Source: Candidatus Saccharibacteria bacterium RIFCSPHIGHO2_02_FULL_47_12 (lineage in GTDB: Bacteria; Patescibacteriota; Saccharimonadia; Saccharimonadales; JANWIN01). From it: a stretch of DNA of 9,946 bases. The notes under the pieces are model-generated. The model saw nothing but the letters and a program-made list of their open reading frames with translations, was not told the DNA's origin and did no database searches. Position numbers and translations under genes: made by a program. The DNA lies in NCBI GenBank assembly GCA_001790455.1, contig MGCP01000005.1, positions 5,257 through 15,202 of the forward strand, in the 5' to 3' direction. Shown in pieces: positions 1 to 5,967 of the stretch (the stretch's first letter is position 1; the number at the start of each line of letters is the position of its first letter).

Positions 1-33
1 CGATCTAAATACGGTGCAAAGAAAGTCAAATAA
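1..33 (+). CDS. rpsL: 30S ribosomal protein S12, C-terminal end only
   Basis: Only the last ten codons and the TAA stop are in the window, reading RSKYGAKKVK. A basic tail of this form (R-S-K-Y-G-x-K-x-x-K) is typical of S12, and a gene just before rpsG in an str operon is expected to be rpsL. The final A of the stop codon is the first base of the rpsG ATG (TAATG, 1-nt overlap), so the two are translationally coupled. S12 lies at the decoding centre of the small subunit. The call rests on the short tail plus context. Confidence 0.85.
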   Translation, partial: RSKYGAKKVK

Positions 34-512
34 TGCCCAGACATAAGACCAAATCATTGATTCGAGACATTCAGCCAGACCGCCTGTACAACAGTGTTTT
101 GGTGCAGAGGCTAATTAACCGAGTAATGCTAGACGGCAAAAAGCAAATAGCCGAGAGGCTAGTATACGACGGCATGCAAAAGGCCGCCGACAAGCTAAAG
201 GTAAAGAATCCTATAGAAGTGTTTGACCAAGCCATGAAGAACATCGAGCCGCACATGGAAACCCGTTCACGTAGGGTTGGCGGCGCTAACTACCAAATTC
301 CTTTTGAGGTAAAGGGCCAACGCCAAACTCACCTAACTATTATGTGGTTTGTATCTGCAGCCCGCGCCCGTAGTGGCATGAGCATGGCAGACCGCATAGC
401 CATAGAGCTGGTAGATGCCTATAACAACGCCGGTACAGCAGTAAAGAAACGCGAAGACACTCACAAAATGGCAGATGCCAACCGCGCCTTTGCCCACTTC
501 GCAAGGTATTAG
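33..512 (+). CDS. rpsG: 30S ribosomal protein S7
   Basis: The 159-aa product is full length for bacterial S7, which nucleates assembly of the 16S 3' major (head) domain and contacts the E-site region. It begins MPRHK and has the family segments VMLDGKK (about residues 32-38), AMKNIEPHMETRSRRVGG (66-84) and the QIPFEV stretch. The C-terminal segment MADANRAFAHFARY corresponds to the conserved S7 end (MAEANKAFAHYRW in E. coli). The ATG overlaps the rpsL stop by one base. The next gene begins 3 nt after the TAG stop. A second, diverged copy of the last ten codons and stop lies 350 bp downstream at 861-893, which suggests this rpsG may not be the one originally next to fusA. S7 is the usual autoregulator of str operons, but no binding site can be identified here. 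Confidence 0.97.
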   Translation: MPRHKTKSLIRDIQPDRLYNSVLVQRLINRVMLDGKKQIAERLVYDGMQKAADKLKVKNPIEVFDQAMKNIEPHMETRSRRVGGANYQIPFEVKGQRQTHLTIMWFVSAARARSGMSMADRIAIELVDAYNNAGTAVKKREDTHKMADANRAFAHFARY

Positions 513-515
513 GCT

Positions 516-836
516 ATGACCATGGGTACGGAAGCAAAAAAGTTTGACTTTGATTCACCTGAAGTAAGGGTTCATCCATTGGGCGAAGCTGCTCGCGACG
601 AAACAACCAGGGAGTTCTCAATACTAAAGCTTGGCAAGGTAGTAGATCAGGCGCGGCAGGCTGTGCGACAGAAACAAAGCAGTGGTGAATTAGTGCTTGA
701 TCCTATTGAGGAAGTAGTAGTAAAGACAGACGAAATGATTGTAGATTTGTATGAAGGCAAACAACCAGGGTGGGGTGAATGGGCAAAAATTGCAGCAAGT
801 ATAATTGCTACCGAAGTGAGTGTCCAGGAGCAATAG
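516..836 (+). CDS. Unrecognised 106-aa protein between rpsG and fusA
   Basis: I do not recognise the family. The predicted protein is 106 aa, soluble and acidic to neutral, with no signal peptide or membrane segment. Residues 35-53 (SILKLGKVVDQARQAVRQK) look helical and basic, 58-81 (ELVLDPIEEVVVKTDEMIVDLYEG) are acidic and hydrophobic, and the end contains a PGWGEWAKIAASIIATE segment that could be an amphipathic helix. Two ATGs occur, at 516 and 522. An AAGG at 503-506 inside the rpsG tail is best spaced for 516, so that start is used. It lies 3 nt after rpsG and is probably co-transcribed. An rpsG-tail stub immediately downstream suggests this gene entered the operon together with the present rpsG or by insertion at its 3' end. 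Its function is unknown. Confidence 0.7.
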   Translation: MTMGTEAKKFDFDSPEVRVHPLGEAARDETTREFSILKLGKVVDQARQAVRQKQSSGELVLDPIEEVVVKTDEMIVDLYEGKQPGWGEWAKIAASIIATEVSVQEQ

Positions 837-893
837 ATGAGCATAAATTGTTACAAAAATAATCGAGCTTTAGCTCACTTCGCCAAATATTAA
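837..893 (+). pseudogene. Duplicated 3' tail of rpsG (18-codon stub)
   Basis: Reading from an ATG directly after the preceding stop gives MSINCYKNNRALAHFAKY and TAA. The last ten residues, NRALAHFAKY, match the S7 end NRAFAHFARY at 8 of 10 positions. At DNA level 24 of 33 bases match between 861-893 and 480-512, and eight of the nine differences are at third codon positions. The two copies therefore diverged while under protein-level selection, as parts of two full-length S7 genes. The stub lies just before the fusA ribosome binding site, where the end of rpsG normally sits. The likely reading is a remnant of a displaced resident rpsG. A GGAG at 827-830, 6 nt before the ATG, means it could also be translated as a micropeptide. 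Confidence 0.75.
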
Positions 894-905
894 AAAGGAA
901 AACTA

Positions 906-2993
906 ATGGCTGAGAAAAAACACGATCTAAAACAAGTTCGAAACATTGGCATTATTGCTCATATTGATGCGGGTAAGACTACTACGACTGAAGGCATTTT
1001 GTACCGCACGGGGCTAAAGCACAAAATTGGTGCAGTTCATGAGGGAGAGACCACTACCGACTGGATGGCCCAAGAAAAAGAACGCGGCATTACTATTACC
1101 GCTGCTGCTGTGACTTGCTACTGGAAAGACCACAAAATCAACATCATAGACACCCCAGGGCACATAGACTTTACCGTAGAGGTAGAACGATCTCTACGTG
1201 TGCTAGACGGCGCAGTAGTGGTGTTTGACGGCAAAATGGGCGTAGAAAGCCAGTCTGAAACAGTTTGGCGCCAGGCAGACAAATACGGCGTGCCCCGCAT
1301 TTGCTTTATAAATAAGATCAACCAAACGGGCGGCGACTTTTATAAATCTTTAGAATCTATCCACAACCGTCTAAGCAAACACGCCTTTCCAATCCACCTA
1401 CCTATAGGCTTTGAACAGAGCGTAAACGGCGTAGTAGACCTCATAAACATGAAGTCCTACACCTACAAGGACTTTACCGACCACGAGCTGATAGAGGGCG
1501 AAGTACCAGCCGACATGCTAGACGAGGCCAAGCGCTACCGTAGCCTTCTAATCGAAAACGCTGTAGCTGAAGACGAAGAAATGCTAGAAAAATACCTAGA
1601 AGAGGGCGAAGAATCTCTGACAGAGGAAGACATTCGAAAAGCTATTCGCAGTGCTGTGCTAACCGGTAAATTCTACGCCGTAACTGGTGGTGATGGCCGC
1701 GGTGTGATAGTAGAAAAGGTACTAGACGCCGTGACTGACTTTTTGCCCACGCCGCTAGACAAGTCATCTGTCTGGGGTACTCACCCTAAAACTGGCGACG
1801 AGATAGAGCGAAAACCAGAAGAAAGCCAGCCATTTGCCGCACTAGCGTTCAAGATTGCCACCGACCCGTTTGTGGGCAAGCTGGCGTTTTTCCGCGTCTA
1901 TTCTGGCAAAGTTACCGCTGGCAGCTACATCCTAAACAGCTCTACCGGTGAAAAAGAGCGTGTAGGGCGCATAGTACGTATGCAGGCAGACAAACGCGAA
2001 GACGTCACAGAAGTGGGCGCAGGTGACATAGCCGCCATTGTGGGCCTAAAGGGCACTACTACCGGCAACACTCTGACCGATCCAAACAACGCAATCGTGC
2101 TAGAAAGCATTACCTTCCCAGAACCACCCGTATCTATTGCTATAGAGCCAAAGACCAAAGCCGACCAAGAAAAAATGAGCCTGGCACTGCAGCGCCTAGC
2201 AGAAGAAGACCCAACTTTCCGCATAAAGGTAGACGAAGAAACCGGCCAGACAATCATTTCTGGCATGGGGGAATTGCACCTGGAAATTATTGTAGATCGT
2301 ATGAAACGGGAGTTTACCGTAGAGGCAAACATTGGCCAGCCGCAGGTTGCCTACCGCGAAACTATCCGCAAGGACGGTGTAGAGGCGGAAGGCAAATACA
2401 TCAAACAAACCGGTGGCCGTGGCCAGTACGGCCACGTTTGGCTACGTGTTAGCCAAAAGCCAGCCGGCGAAGGCTTTGAGTTTGTCAATTCCATAAAGGG
2501 TGGCGTGGTGCCAAGCGAGTACATCAAACCAGTAGAAGAGGGTGTAAAAGAGGCTCTGAACAACGGTGTGATTGCCGGTTACCCGGTAGTAGATGTAAAA
2601 GTAGAGCTATATGACGGCAGCTACCACGACGTGGACAGCTCTGAACTGGCGTTTAAGATTGCCGGTTCTATGGCTCTGCAAACCGGCGTAAAGAGTGCCA
2701 ACCCTGTGATCCTAGAACCCATCATGAAGGTGGTAGTTGTAACCCCAGAAAACTTCATGGGTGACGTTATAGGCGACCTAAACGCCAAGCGCGGTCGGAT
2801 TGAGTCTATGGAAGATTTACAGGCGGGCATAAAAGAAATTACCGCTTTTGTACCACTTGGTGAAATGTTTGGCTACACAACCAACCTCCGAAGCAATACC
2901 CAAGGACGCGCCAGCTCCTCAATGGAACTAGACCACTACGCAGACGTCCCAAACAACGTAGCCGAAGCAATCATTGCCAAGAACAGTAAATGA
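906..2993 (+). CDS. fusA: Translation elongation factor G (EF-G)
   Basis: The 695-aa product has the normal length of the EF-G GTPase that drives translocation of tRNA and mRNA on the ribosome. G1 is AHIDAGKT (residues 18-25), switch I ends in RGITIT (60-65) and G3 is DTPGH (82-86). The G4 motif, normally NKxD, reads NKIN (136-139). The G5 region, normally G-S-A, reads TGGDGRG (260-266). Both guanine-recognition motifs are therefore non-standard. Domain II follows (for example [16 protein letters not shown]), and domains III-V include [19 protein letters not shown] and the closing [22 protein letters not shown] region. An AAGGA at 895-899 precedes the ATG at a good distance. The TGA stop forms one arm of a small hairpin (TGACCC-AAG-GGGTCA, 2991-3005) without a T tract. 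It is presumably co-transcribed with rpsL and rpsG. Confidence 0.98.
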   Translation: MAEKKHDLKQVRNIGIIAHIDAGKTTTTEGILYRTGLKHKIGAVHEGETTTDWMAQEKERGITITAAAVTCYWKDHKINIIDTPGHIDFTVEVERSLRVLDGAVVVFDGKMGVESQSETVWRQADKYGVPRICFINKINQTGGDFYKSLESIHNRLSKHAFPIHLPIGFEQSVNGVVDLINMKSYTYKDFTDHELIEGEVPADMLDEAKRYRSLLIENAVAEDEEMLEKYLEEGEESLTEEDIRKAIRSAVLTGKFYAVTGGDGRGVIVEKVLDAVTDFLPTPLDKSSVWGTHPKTGDEIERKPEESQPFAALAFKIATDPFVGKLAFFRVYSGKVTAGSYILNSSTGEKERVGRIVRMQADKREDVTEVGAGDIAAIVGLKGTTTGNTLTDPNNAIVLESITFPEPPVSIAIEPKTKADQEKMSLALQRLAEEDPTFRIKVDEETGQTIISGMGELHLEIIVDRMKREFTVEANIGQPQVAYRETIRKDGVEAEGKYIKQTGGRGQYGHVWLRVSQKPAGEGFEFVNSIKGGVVPSEYIKPVEEGVKEALNNGVIAGYPVVDVKVELYDGSYHDVDSSELAFKIAGSMALQTGVKSANPVILEPIMKVVVVTPENFMGDVIGDLNAKRGRIESMEDLQAGIKEITAFVPLGEMFGYTTNLRSNTQGRASSSMELDHYADVPNNVAEAIIAKNSK

Positions 2994-3001
2994 CCCAAGG
3001 G

Positions 3002-3028
3002 GTCATCCCGACCAGAGTGGAGGGATCC
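3002..3028 (+). repeat. Stem-loop repeat, left copy, before the GIY-YIG gene
   Basis: ATCCC at 3005-3009 pairs with GGGAT at 3022-3026 around a 12-nt loop, GACCAGAGTGGA. A related element in opposite orientation lies on the other side of the GIY-YIG gene (3344-3365). Its reverse complement has the same 5-bp stem and 12-nt loop geometry, and the loop matches at 8 of 12 positions. The shape resembles the GTCATCCCGA...GGGATC class of short dispersed palindromes found in many bacterial genomes. It lies 9 nt after the fusA stop and has no T tract, so it is not an obvious terminator. Confidence 0.7.
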
Positions 3029-3044
3029 GGTAGAATAAGCAAGT

Positions 3045-3338
3045 ATGAACACCTACTATGTTTATATAATGTCGAACCCTCGTCGGACTGTTCTATATAT
3101 AGGAATGACAAATAGTCTTGAAAGAAGGGTCGCAGAGCATAAGTCACACAAAGTTAAGGGTTTTACTGACCGTTATAATTGCACTGAATTGGTTTACTTT
3201 GAGGACGTACCGTCAGTAAAAGAAGCAATCGCTCGGGAAAAACAGCTAAAAAAATGGAGTAGAAGCAAGAAGGAGACACTAATTAGCACCCTGAATCCCG
3301 AACGACTAGATCTCTCTACAGAATTAGGATCTGGTTGA
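3045..3338 (+). CDS. GIY-YIG domain nuclease, small single-domain type
   Basis: The product is 97 aa, the size of the stand-alone GIY-YIG (UPF0213/YhbQ-like) proteins. The motif appears as YYVYIM (residues 4-9) and LYIG (17-20), followed by MTNSLERRVAEHK with the conserved arginines (27-28) and histidine (32). The region EAIAREKQLKKWSRSKK (60-76) supplies the conserved glutamate, and NP occurs near the end. GIY-YIG domains cut DNA with a single metal ion; the biological role of these short members is mostly unknown. The gene sits between fusA and tuf and is bracketed by an inverted pair of stem-loop repeats, which suggests a small mobile or repeat-associated cassette. The ATG at 3045 has no clear Shine-Dalgarno sequence, so translation may be weak. 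The codon choice looks less CTA-rich than its neighbours. Confidence 0.9.
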   Translation: MNTYYVYIMSNPRRTVLYIGMTNSLERRVAEHKSHKVKGFTDRYNCTELVYFEDVPSVKEAIAREKQLKKWSRSKKETLISTLNPERLDLSTELGSG

Positions 3339-3343
3339 GCGAG

Positions 3344-3365
3344 ACCCTTCGACTACGCTCAGGGT
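3344..3365 (-). repeat. Stem-loop repeat, right copy, after the GIY-YIG gene
   Basis: ACCCT at 3344-3348 pairs with AGGGT at 3361-3365 around a 12-nt loop, TCGACTACGCTC. Its reverse-complement loop, GAGCGTAGTCGA, matches the left-copy loop GACCAGAGTGGA at 8 of 12 positions. The two elements thus form an inverted pair around the GIY-YIG gene, starting 6 nt after its stop codon on this side. There is no T tract. Confidence 0.7.
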
Positions 3366-3366
3366 A

Positions 3367-3382
3367 ACAATGTGCACATTGT
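3367..3382. repeat. 16-bp perfect palindrome upstream of the tuf promoter
   Basis: ACAATGTGCACATTGT is identical to its reverse complement. It begins directly after the right stem-loop repeat and ends 2 nt before the proposed tuf -35 box, covering about -53 to -38 relative to the predicted start. Its size and place would fit a binding site for a dimeric regulator, but no such regulator is visible in the window. It could also belong to the adjacent repeat. Confidence 0.6.
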
Positions 3383-3384
3383 CC

Positions 3385-3413
3385 TTTACAAACCCCTAGA
3401 GATTAGCTAAAAT
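3385..3413 (+). promoter_or_regulatory. Candidate sigma70-type promoter for tuf
   Basis: TTTACA (3385-3390, 5 of 6 to TTGACA) and TAAAAT (3408-3413, 5 of 6 to TATAAT) are separated by exactly 17 bp. The predicted start is near 3420, giving a leader of about 68 nt before the tuf ATG. This would allow tuf to be expressed independently of the upstream str genes. Confidence 0.7.
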
Positions 3414-3431
3414 ACTTCGGTAACTCGTGTG

Positions 3432-3459
3432 GGTTTATTATACCTGTGCGAAATAAACC
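3432..3459 (+). promoter_or_regulatory. Hairpin in the tuf mRNA leader
   Basis: GGTTTATT (3432-3439) and AATAAACC (3452-3459) form a perfect 8-bp stem with a 12-nt loop, ATACCTGTGCGA. It ends 14 nt before the tuf Shine-Dalgarno AGGAG (3474-3478). It may stabilise the mRNA or regulate translation. It is A/T rich with no following T tract, so it is not a terminator. Confidence 0.45.
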
Positions 3460-3487
3460 AACTAAATTCAATTAGGAGAAATTATAA

Positions 3488-4669
3488 ATGGCAGATTTTG
3501 ACAGGACTAAGCCTCACGTAAACGTCGGTACTATGGGTCACGTTGACCATGGTAAGACAAGTTTGACAGCGGCGATTACACACGTACTTTCCAAGAAACT
3601 ACCGAGCGATGTAAACAAATCAATTAAATACGACGAAATCGACAAAGCACCTGAAGAAAAAGCACGTGGTATAACCATTGCAACTTCTCACCAGGAGTAC
3701 GAGAGTGAAAAGCGTCACTACGCTCATGTAGACATGCCTGGTCACGCCGACTATGTAAAAAACATGATCACCGGTGCTGCCCAGATTGACGGTGCTATTT
3801 TGGTAGTTTCTGCCGCAGATGGCCCTATGCCGCAAACCCGCGAACACGTTCTGCTTGCCAAGCAGGTTGGAGTGCCTTCTATCCTTGTTTTCATGAATAA
3901 GATGGACCTGGCCGATCCAGAACTGGTAGAGCTGGTAGAAGTAGACATCCGTGATCTTCTTAAGAAGTATGATTTTGACGAAAACGCGCCAATCATCAAA
4001 GGCTCTGCTACCAAAGCTTTGGAAGGCTCAGCTTCAGATGAAGACGCTATTATGGAACTGGTCAAGGCTATGGACGACTACATTCCAGAACCCAAGCGCG
4101 ACCTAGACAAGCCGTTTCTAATGCCCGTAGAAGATGTGTTCTCTATTAAAGGCCGCGGTACAGTAGCCACCGGTCGTGTAGAACAAGGCGTCGTGAAGGT
4201 AAACGAAGAAGTAGAAATTGTGGGCCTTCGTGACACCAAAAAATCTGTTGTAACTGGTGTAGAAATGTTCAAAAAGAACCTAGACCAGGGCCAAGCTGGC
4301 GACAACGTGGGAATACTACTTCGCGGTATTGAGCGCGAAGACATAGAGCGCGGCCAAGTTTTGGCCAAGCCAGGTACTATTACCCCTCACACAGAGTTTG
4401 ACGCAGAAGTTTACATCCTTACCAAAGAAGAGGGTGGCCGACACACCCCATTCTTTAAGGGTTACAAACCACAGTTTTACTTCCGAACTACGGACGTAAC
4501 TGGTGAGGTAGAGCTACCAGCAGACAAAGAAATGGTCATGCCTGGTGATACCATCACCTTTAAGGTTAAACTACTTCAGCCAATTGCCATGGAACAAGGT
4601 CTGCGCTTTGCTATTCGCGAAGGCGGCCGTACTGTCGGCGCTGGTGTTGTTACTAAGATAAACAAATAA
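3488..4669 (+). CDS. tuf: Translation elongation factor Tu (EF-Tu)
   Basis: The 393-aa product matches the usual length of EF-Tu, the GTPase that delivers aminoacyl-tRNA to the ribosomal A site. All guanine-binding motifs are present: G1 GHVDHGKT (residues 17-24), switch I RGITI (60-64), G3 DMPGH (82-86, with Met where many bacteria have Cys), G4 NKMD (137-140) and G5 GSA (172-174). Domains II and III follow, with [13 protein letters not shown], the [21 protein letters not shown] region and the C-terminal [20 protein letters not shown] at 3474-3478 is 9 nt before the ATG. It has its own promoter upstream and an intrinsic terminator just downstream, so it forms a monocistronic unit or the last gene of the str operon. 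No second tuf copy is visible here. Confidence 0.99.
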   Translation: MADFDRTKPHVNVGTMGHVDHGKTSLTAAITHVLSKKLPSDVNKSIKYDEIDKAPEEKARGITIATSHQEYESEKRHYAHVDMPGHADYVKNMITGAAQIDGAILVVSAADGPMPQTREHVLLAKQVGVPSILVFMNKMDLADPELVELVEVDIRDLLKKYDFDENAPIIKGSATKALEGSASDEDAIMELVKAMDDYIPEPKRDLDKPFLMPVEDVFSIKGRGTVATGRVEQGVVKVNEEVEIVGLRDTKKSVVTGVEMFKKNLDQGQAGDNVGILLRGIEREDIERGQVLAKPGTITPHTEFDAEVYILTKEEGGRHTPFFKGYKPQFYFRTTDVTGEVELPADKEMVMPGDTITFKVKLLQPIAMEQGLRFAIREGGRTVGAGVVTKINK

Positions 4670-4673
4670 CCAA

Positions 4674-4689
4674 TCCGCCAGTTGGCGGA
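4674..4689. repeat. Short inverted repeat after tuf
   Basis: TCCGCCA and TGGCGGA are perfect 7-bp arms separated by GT, beginning 4 nt after the tuf stop. The GC-rich hairpin has no T tract of its own but lies 11 nt before the tuf terminator and may protect the mRNA 3' end. Similar CCGCCA/TGGCGG palindromes are often dispersed in genomes; copy number cannot be judged here. Confidence 0.5.
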
Positions 4690-4700
4690 CGAGAAGCCAA

Positions 4701-4734
4701 AAAAGAGCCTCCAAAACAGAGGCTCTTTTCTTTT
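4701..4734 (+). terminator. Intrinsic terminator of tuf
   Basis: AAAAGAGCCTC (4701-4711) and GAGGCTCTTTT (4719-4729) form a perfect 11-bp stem around the 7-nt loop CAAAACA. The run TTTTCTTTT follows on the plus strand. The A tract on the left arm makes it possibly bidirectional, but no minus-strand gene ends here. Confidence 0.93.
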
Positions 4735-4735
4735 A

Positions 4736-4752
4736 TGTACAAATATTGTACA
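4736..4752. promoter_or_regulatory. Operator-like inverted repeat upstream of the rpsJ unit
   Basis: TGTACAA and TTGTACA are perfect 7-bp arms separated by ATA. The right half overlaps TACAAT (4749-4754), which resembles a -10 box but has no convincing -35 partner. It lies just after the tuf terminator, at the start of the intergenic region driving the 90-aa gene and rpsJ. A regulator-binding role is possible but unproven. Confidence 0.35.
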
Positions 4753-4789
4753 ATCACATCTGTAAATTAATCGTGATGACTAAAAGTCG

Positions 4790-4816
4790 TTGCAACCGTT
4801 CTAAATAACGCTGCAA
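4790..4816 (+). promoter_or_regulatory. Possible leader hairpin before the 90-aa gene and rpsJ
   Basis: TTGCA and CGTT on the left (4790-4800, with AC bulged between them) can pair with AACG and TGCAA on the right (4807-4816, with C bulged) around the loop CTAAAT. The hairpin ends 14 nt before the AAGGAG at 4831-4836. The loop also contains a weak -10-like TAAATA. No convincing promoter was found in 4735-4830; the best candidate, ATGACT (4776-4781) with TAAATA 20 bp later, is weak. Confidence 0.3.
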
Positions 4817-4842
4817 AGATGTTACATTACAAGGAGCAACAT

Positions 4843-5115
4843 ATGTCTCAGGAGACAATTAAGAGAGATATTTTGTCTGAGTTACGGCAGGCTGCCGCAG
4901 GCAATTTGGATATTCACGTCTGGAGAAGCAACAAGTACCCCGGCATTCTAATGAAGACGGTAGTAGTCGAGCCGGGAGAACCTTTTGACGAAACTACAGT
5001 CGAGGTTTTTGATGGCGGGTACGAGCCTTATTACGATGGCATTATGCCCACCGATGAAGTAACAAAAAGGCACTACGATGCCGTAATAGCGCACATAGAA
5101 GGAGAGGCAGAGTAA
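4843..5115 (+). CDS. Unrecognised 90-aa protein upstream of rpsJ
   Basis: I do not recognise this family. The start at 4843 (MSQETIK) is chosen because AAGGAG at 4831-4836 lies 6 nt before it; an in-frame ATG at 4819 would place that motif inside the gene. The protein is acidic and soluble, with an N-terminal helix-like segment (residues 4-19), a middle likely to be beta strands ([25 protein letters not shown] cut by turns), an aromatic patch YEPYYDG (60-66) and a C-terminal helix ending EGEAE. There is no signal peptide or membrane span. Its TAA stop is one base before the rpsJ ATG, so the two are probably co-transcribed and translationally coupled. The position at the head of the S10 unit suggests a link to translation, but nothing in the sequence proves this. 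Confidence 0.75.
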   Translation: MSQETIKRDILSELRQAAAGNLDIHVWRSNKYPGILMKTVVVEPGEPFDETTVEVFDGGYEPYYDGIMPTDEVTKRHYDAVIAHIEGEAE

Positions 5116-5116
5116 T

Positions 5117-5467
5117 ATGGCAGAAGAAAAGAAACCAGCATCAGTTAAGCCAGATGCCAGTACAAAGCAGCGGATTCGCATTCGCCTAAAGGCCTATGAT
5201 CACAAGGTAATTGATCAATCTGCCAAACAGATTGTAGACACTGCGCTTCGCACCGGCGCCACCATTGCCGGCCCTATACCTCTGCCTACGCGTCGCAGCA
5301 CATACACGGTTATCAAAAGCCCTCACGTCTACAAAAAAGGCCGCGAACAGTTTGAAATGCGTGTGCACAAACGACTGATTGACGTACTAGAACCCACACC
5401 AAAGACCATAGATTCACTGATGAACCTATCTTTACCGGCAGGTTGCGACGCCGAAATCAAGATGTAA
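5117..5467 (+). CDS. rpsJ: 30S ribosomal protein S10
   Basis: The 116-aa product contains the S10 core from about residue 17: [38 protein letters not shown] and [19 protein letters not shown], ending [12 protein letters not shown]10 sits in the 30S head and is also the partner of NusB in antitermination. An N-terminal extension of about 15 residues ([15 protein letters not shown]) makes it longer than the usual 102 or so. GGAG at 5101-5104 inside the preceding gene serves as its ribosome binding site. In most bacteria rplC follows directly. Here a NUDIX gene and a minus-strand acyltransferase intervene, so rpsJ is separated from the rest of the S10 operon by about 1.4 kb. Confidence 0.97.
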   Translation: MAEEKKPASVKPDASTKQRIRIRLKAYDHKVIDQSAKQIVDTALRTGATIAGPIPLPTRRSTYTVIKSPHVYKKGREQFEMRVHKRLIDVLEPTPKTIDSLMNLSLPAGCDAEIKM

Positions 5468-5480
5468 TTCCTGGCCGTTG

Positions 5481-5486
5481 TATAAT
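5481..5486 (+). promoter_or_regulatory. Consensus -10 box for a leaderless NUDIX transcript
   Basis: TATAAT is a perfect -10 hexamer placed so that position +1 falls at about 5493, directly before or at the ATG at 5494. No Shine-Dalgarno sequence precedes that ATG, so the mRNA is probably leaderless. No good -35 is present at normal spacing within the end of rpsJ. Confidence 0.55.
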
Positions 5487-5493
5487 TCATTTA

Positions 5494-5967
5494 ATGGCTA
5501 GAGTAATTCCGGCGGATGAAGAAGTGAATTTGCGCAGAGGGATTGACCATATTGGCGTAAGCGCCGTCTCTATAATCCATGATGGCAACGGAAAGATCTT
5601 GCTCATGAAACGTGGTCCAAAAGCTCGAGACGAGCGTGGCAGGTGGGACGTGTGCGGCGGCGCAATAGAGTTCGGTGAGTCAATAGACGAAGCAATCAAG
5701 CGCGAGGTCTTTGAAGAACTTTGTGTAAAACCACAGGATATTGACTTCTTAACGGTTTACGATGCCCACAGGGAGCATGAGAGTAATAAAACCCACTGGA
5801 TCGCTATAGTCCATGCAGTAAAGGTTGACCCTAAAAAGGTAAAAATAGGCGAACCACACAAGATAGATGAAATCGGGTGGTTTGATAGCAAAACTTTGCC
5901 CTCACCTCTTCATTCACAGTTTAAAAAGAGCCTTGTGCCCGCAAAAGCTGCCGGGATTATTCGTTAA
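5494..5967 (+). CDS. NUDIX hydrolase family protein
   Basis: The 157-aa protein has a NUDIX fold. The NUDIX box spans residues 56-78: G56, E62, R70-E71, then E74-E75, matching GX5EX7REUXEEXGU except that the late glycine is Cys77. The metal-binding glutamates are intact. Strands flank the box (HIGVSAVSIIH before, WIAIVHAVKV after), and EIGWFD (residues 126-131) is the usual late NUDIX segment. Such enzymes hydrolyse nucleoside diphosphates linked to another group; the substrate cannot be told from sequence. A TTG 51 bp upstream would extend the frame into rpsJ, but the ATG at 5494 is preferred because the family core begins soon after and TATAAT is correctly placed for a leaderless start. Its 3' end overlaps the converging acyltransferase gene by 11 bp. 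Confidence 0.9.
   Translation: MARVIPADEEVNLRRGIDHIGVSAVSIIHDGNGKILLMKRGPKARDERGRWDVCGGAIEFGESIDEAIKREVFEELCVKPQDIDFLTVYDAHREHESNKTHWIAIVHAVKVDPKKVKIGEPHKIDEIGWFDSKTLPSPLHSQFKKSLVPAKAAGIIR

Noticed and set aside
1925..2332. Minus-strand open frame of 135 codons within fusA
   Set aside because: It is antisense to conserved EF-G coding sequence, has no recognisable domain and no ribosome binding site; the same applies to the other antisense frames in ribosomal genes.
2991..3005. Hairpin TGACCC-AAG-GGGTCA as a terminator of fusA
   Set aside because: The stem is only 6 bp with no T tract, and it includes the stop codon itself; it is not a convincing terminator.
2991..3338. TGA read as glycine (genetic code 25)
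   Set aside because: fusA and the GIY-YIG gene both end at TGA exactly where their families end, so TGA is a stop here.
4819..4842. Earlier ATG for the 90-aa gene
   Set aside because: The AAGGAG ribosome binding site would fall inside the coding region; it is correctly spaced only for the ATG at 4843.
5443..5493. Upstream TTG start extending the NUDIX gene into rpsJ
   Set aside because: It would add 17 residues encoded by the out-of-frame rpsJ end, with no ribosome binding site; the ATG at 5494 has a well-placed -10 box and leaves a full NUDIX domain.
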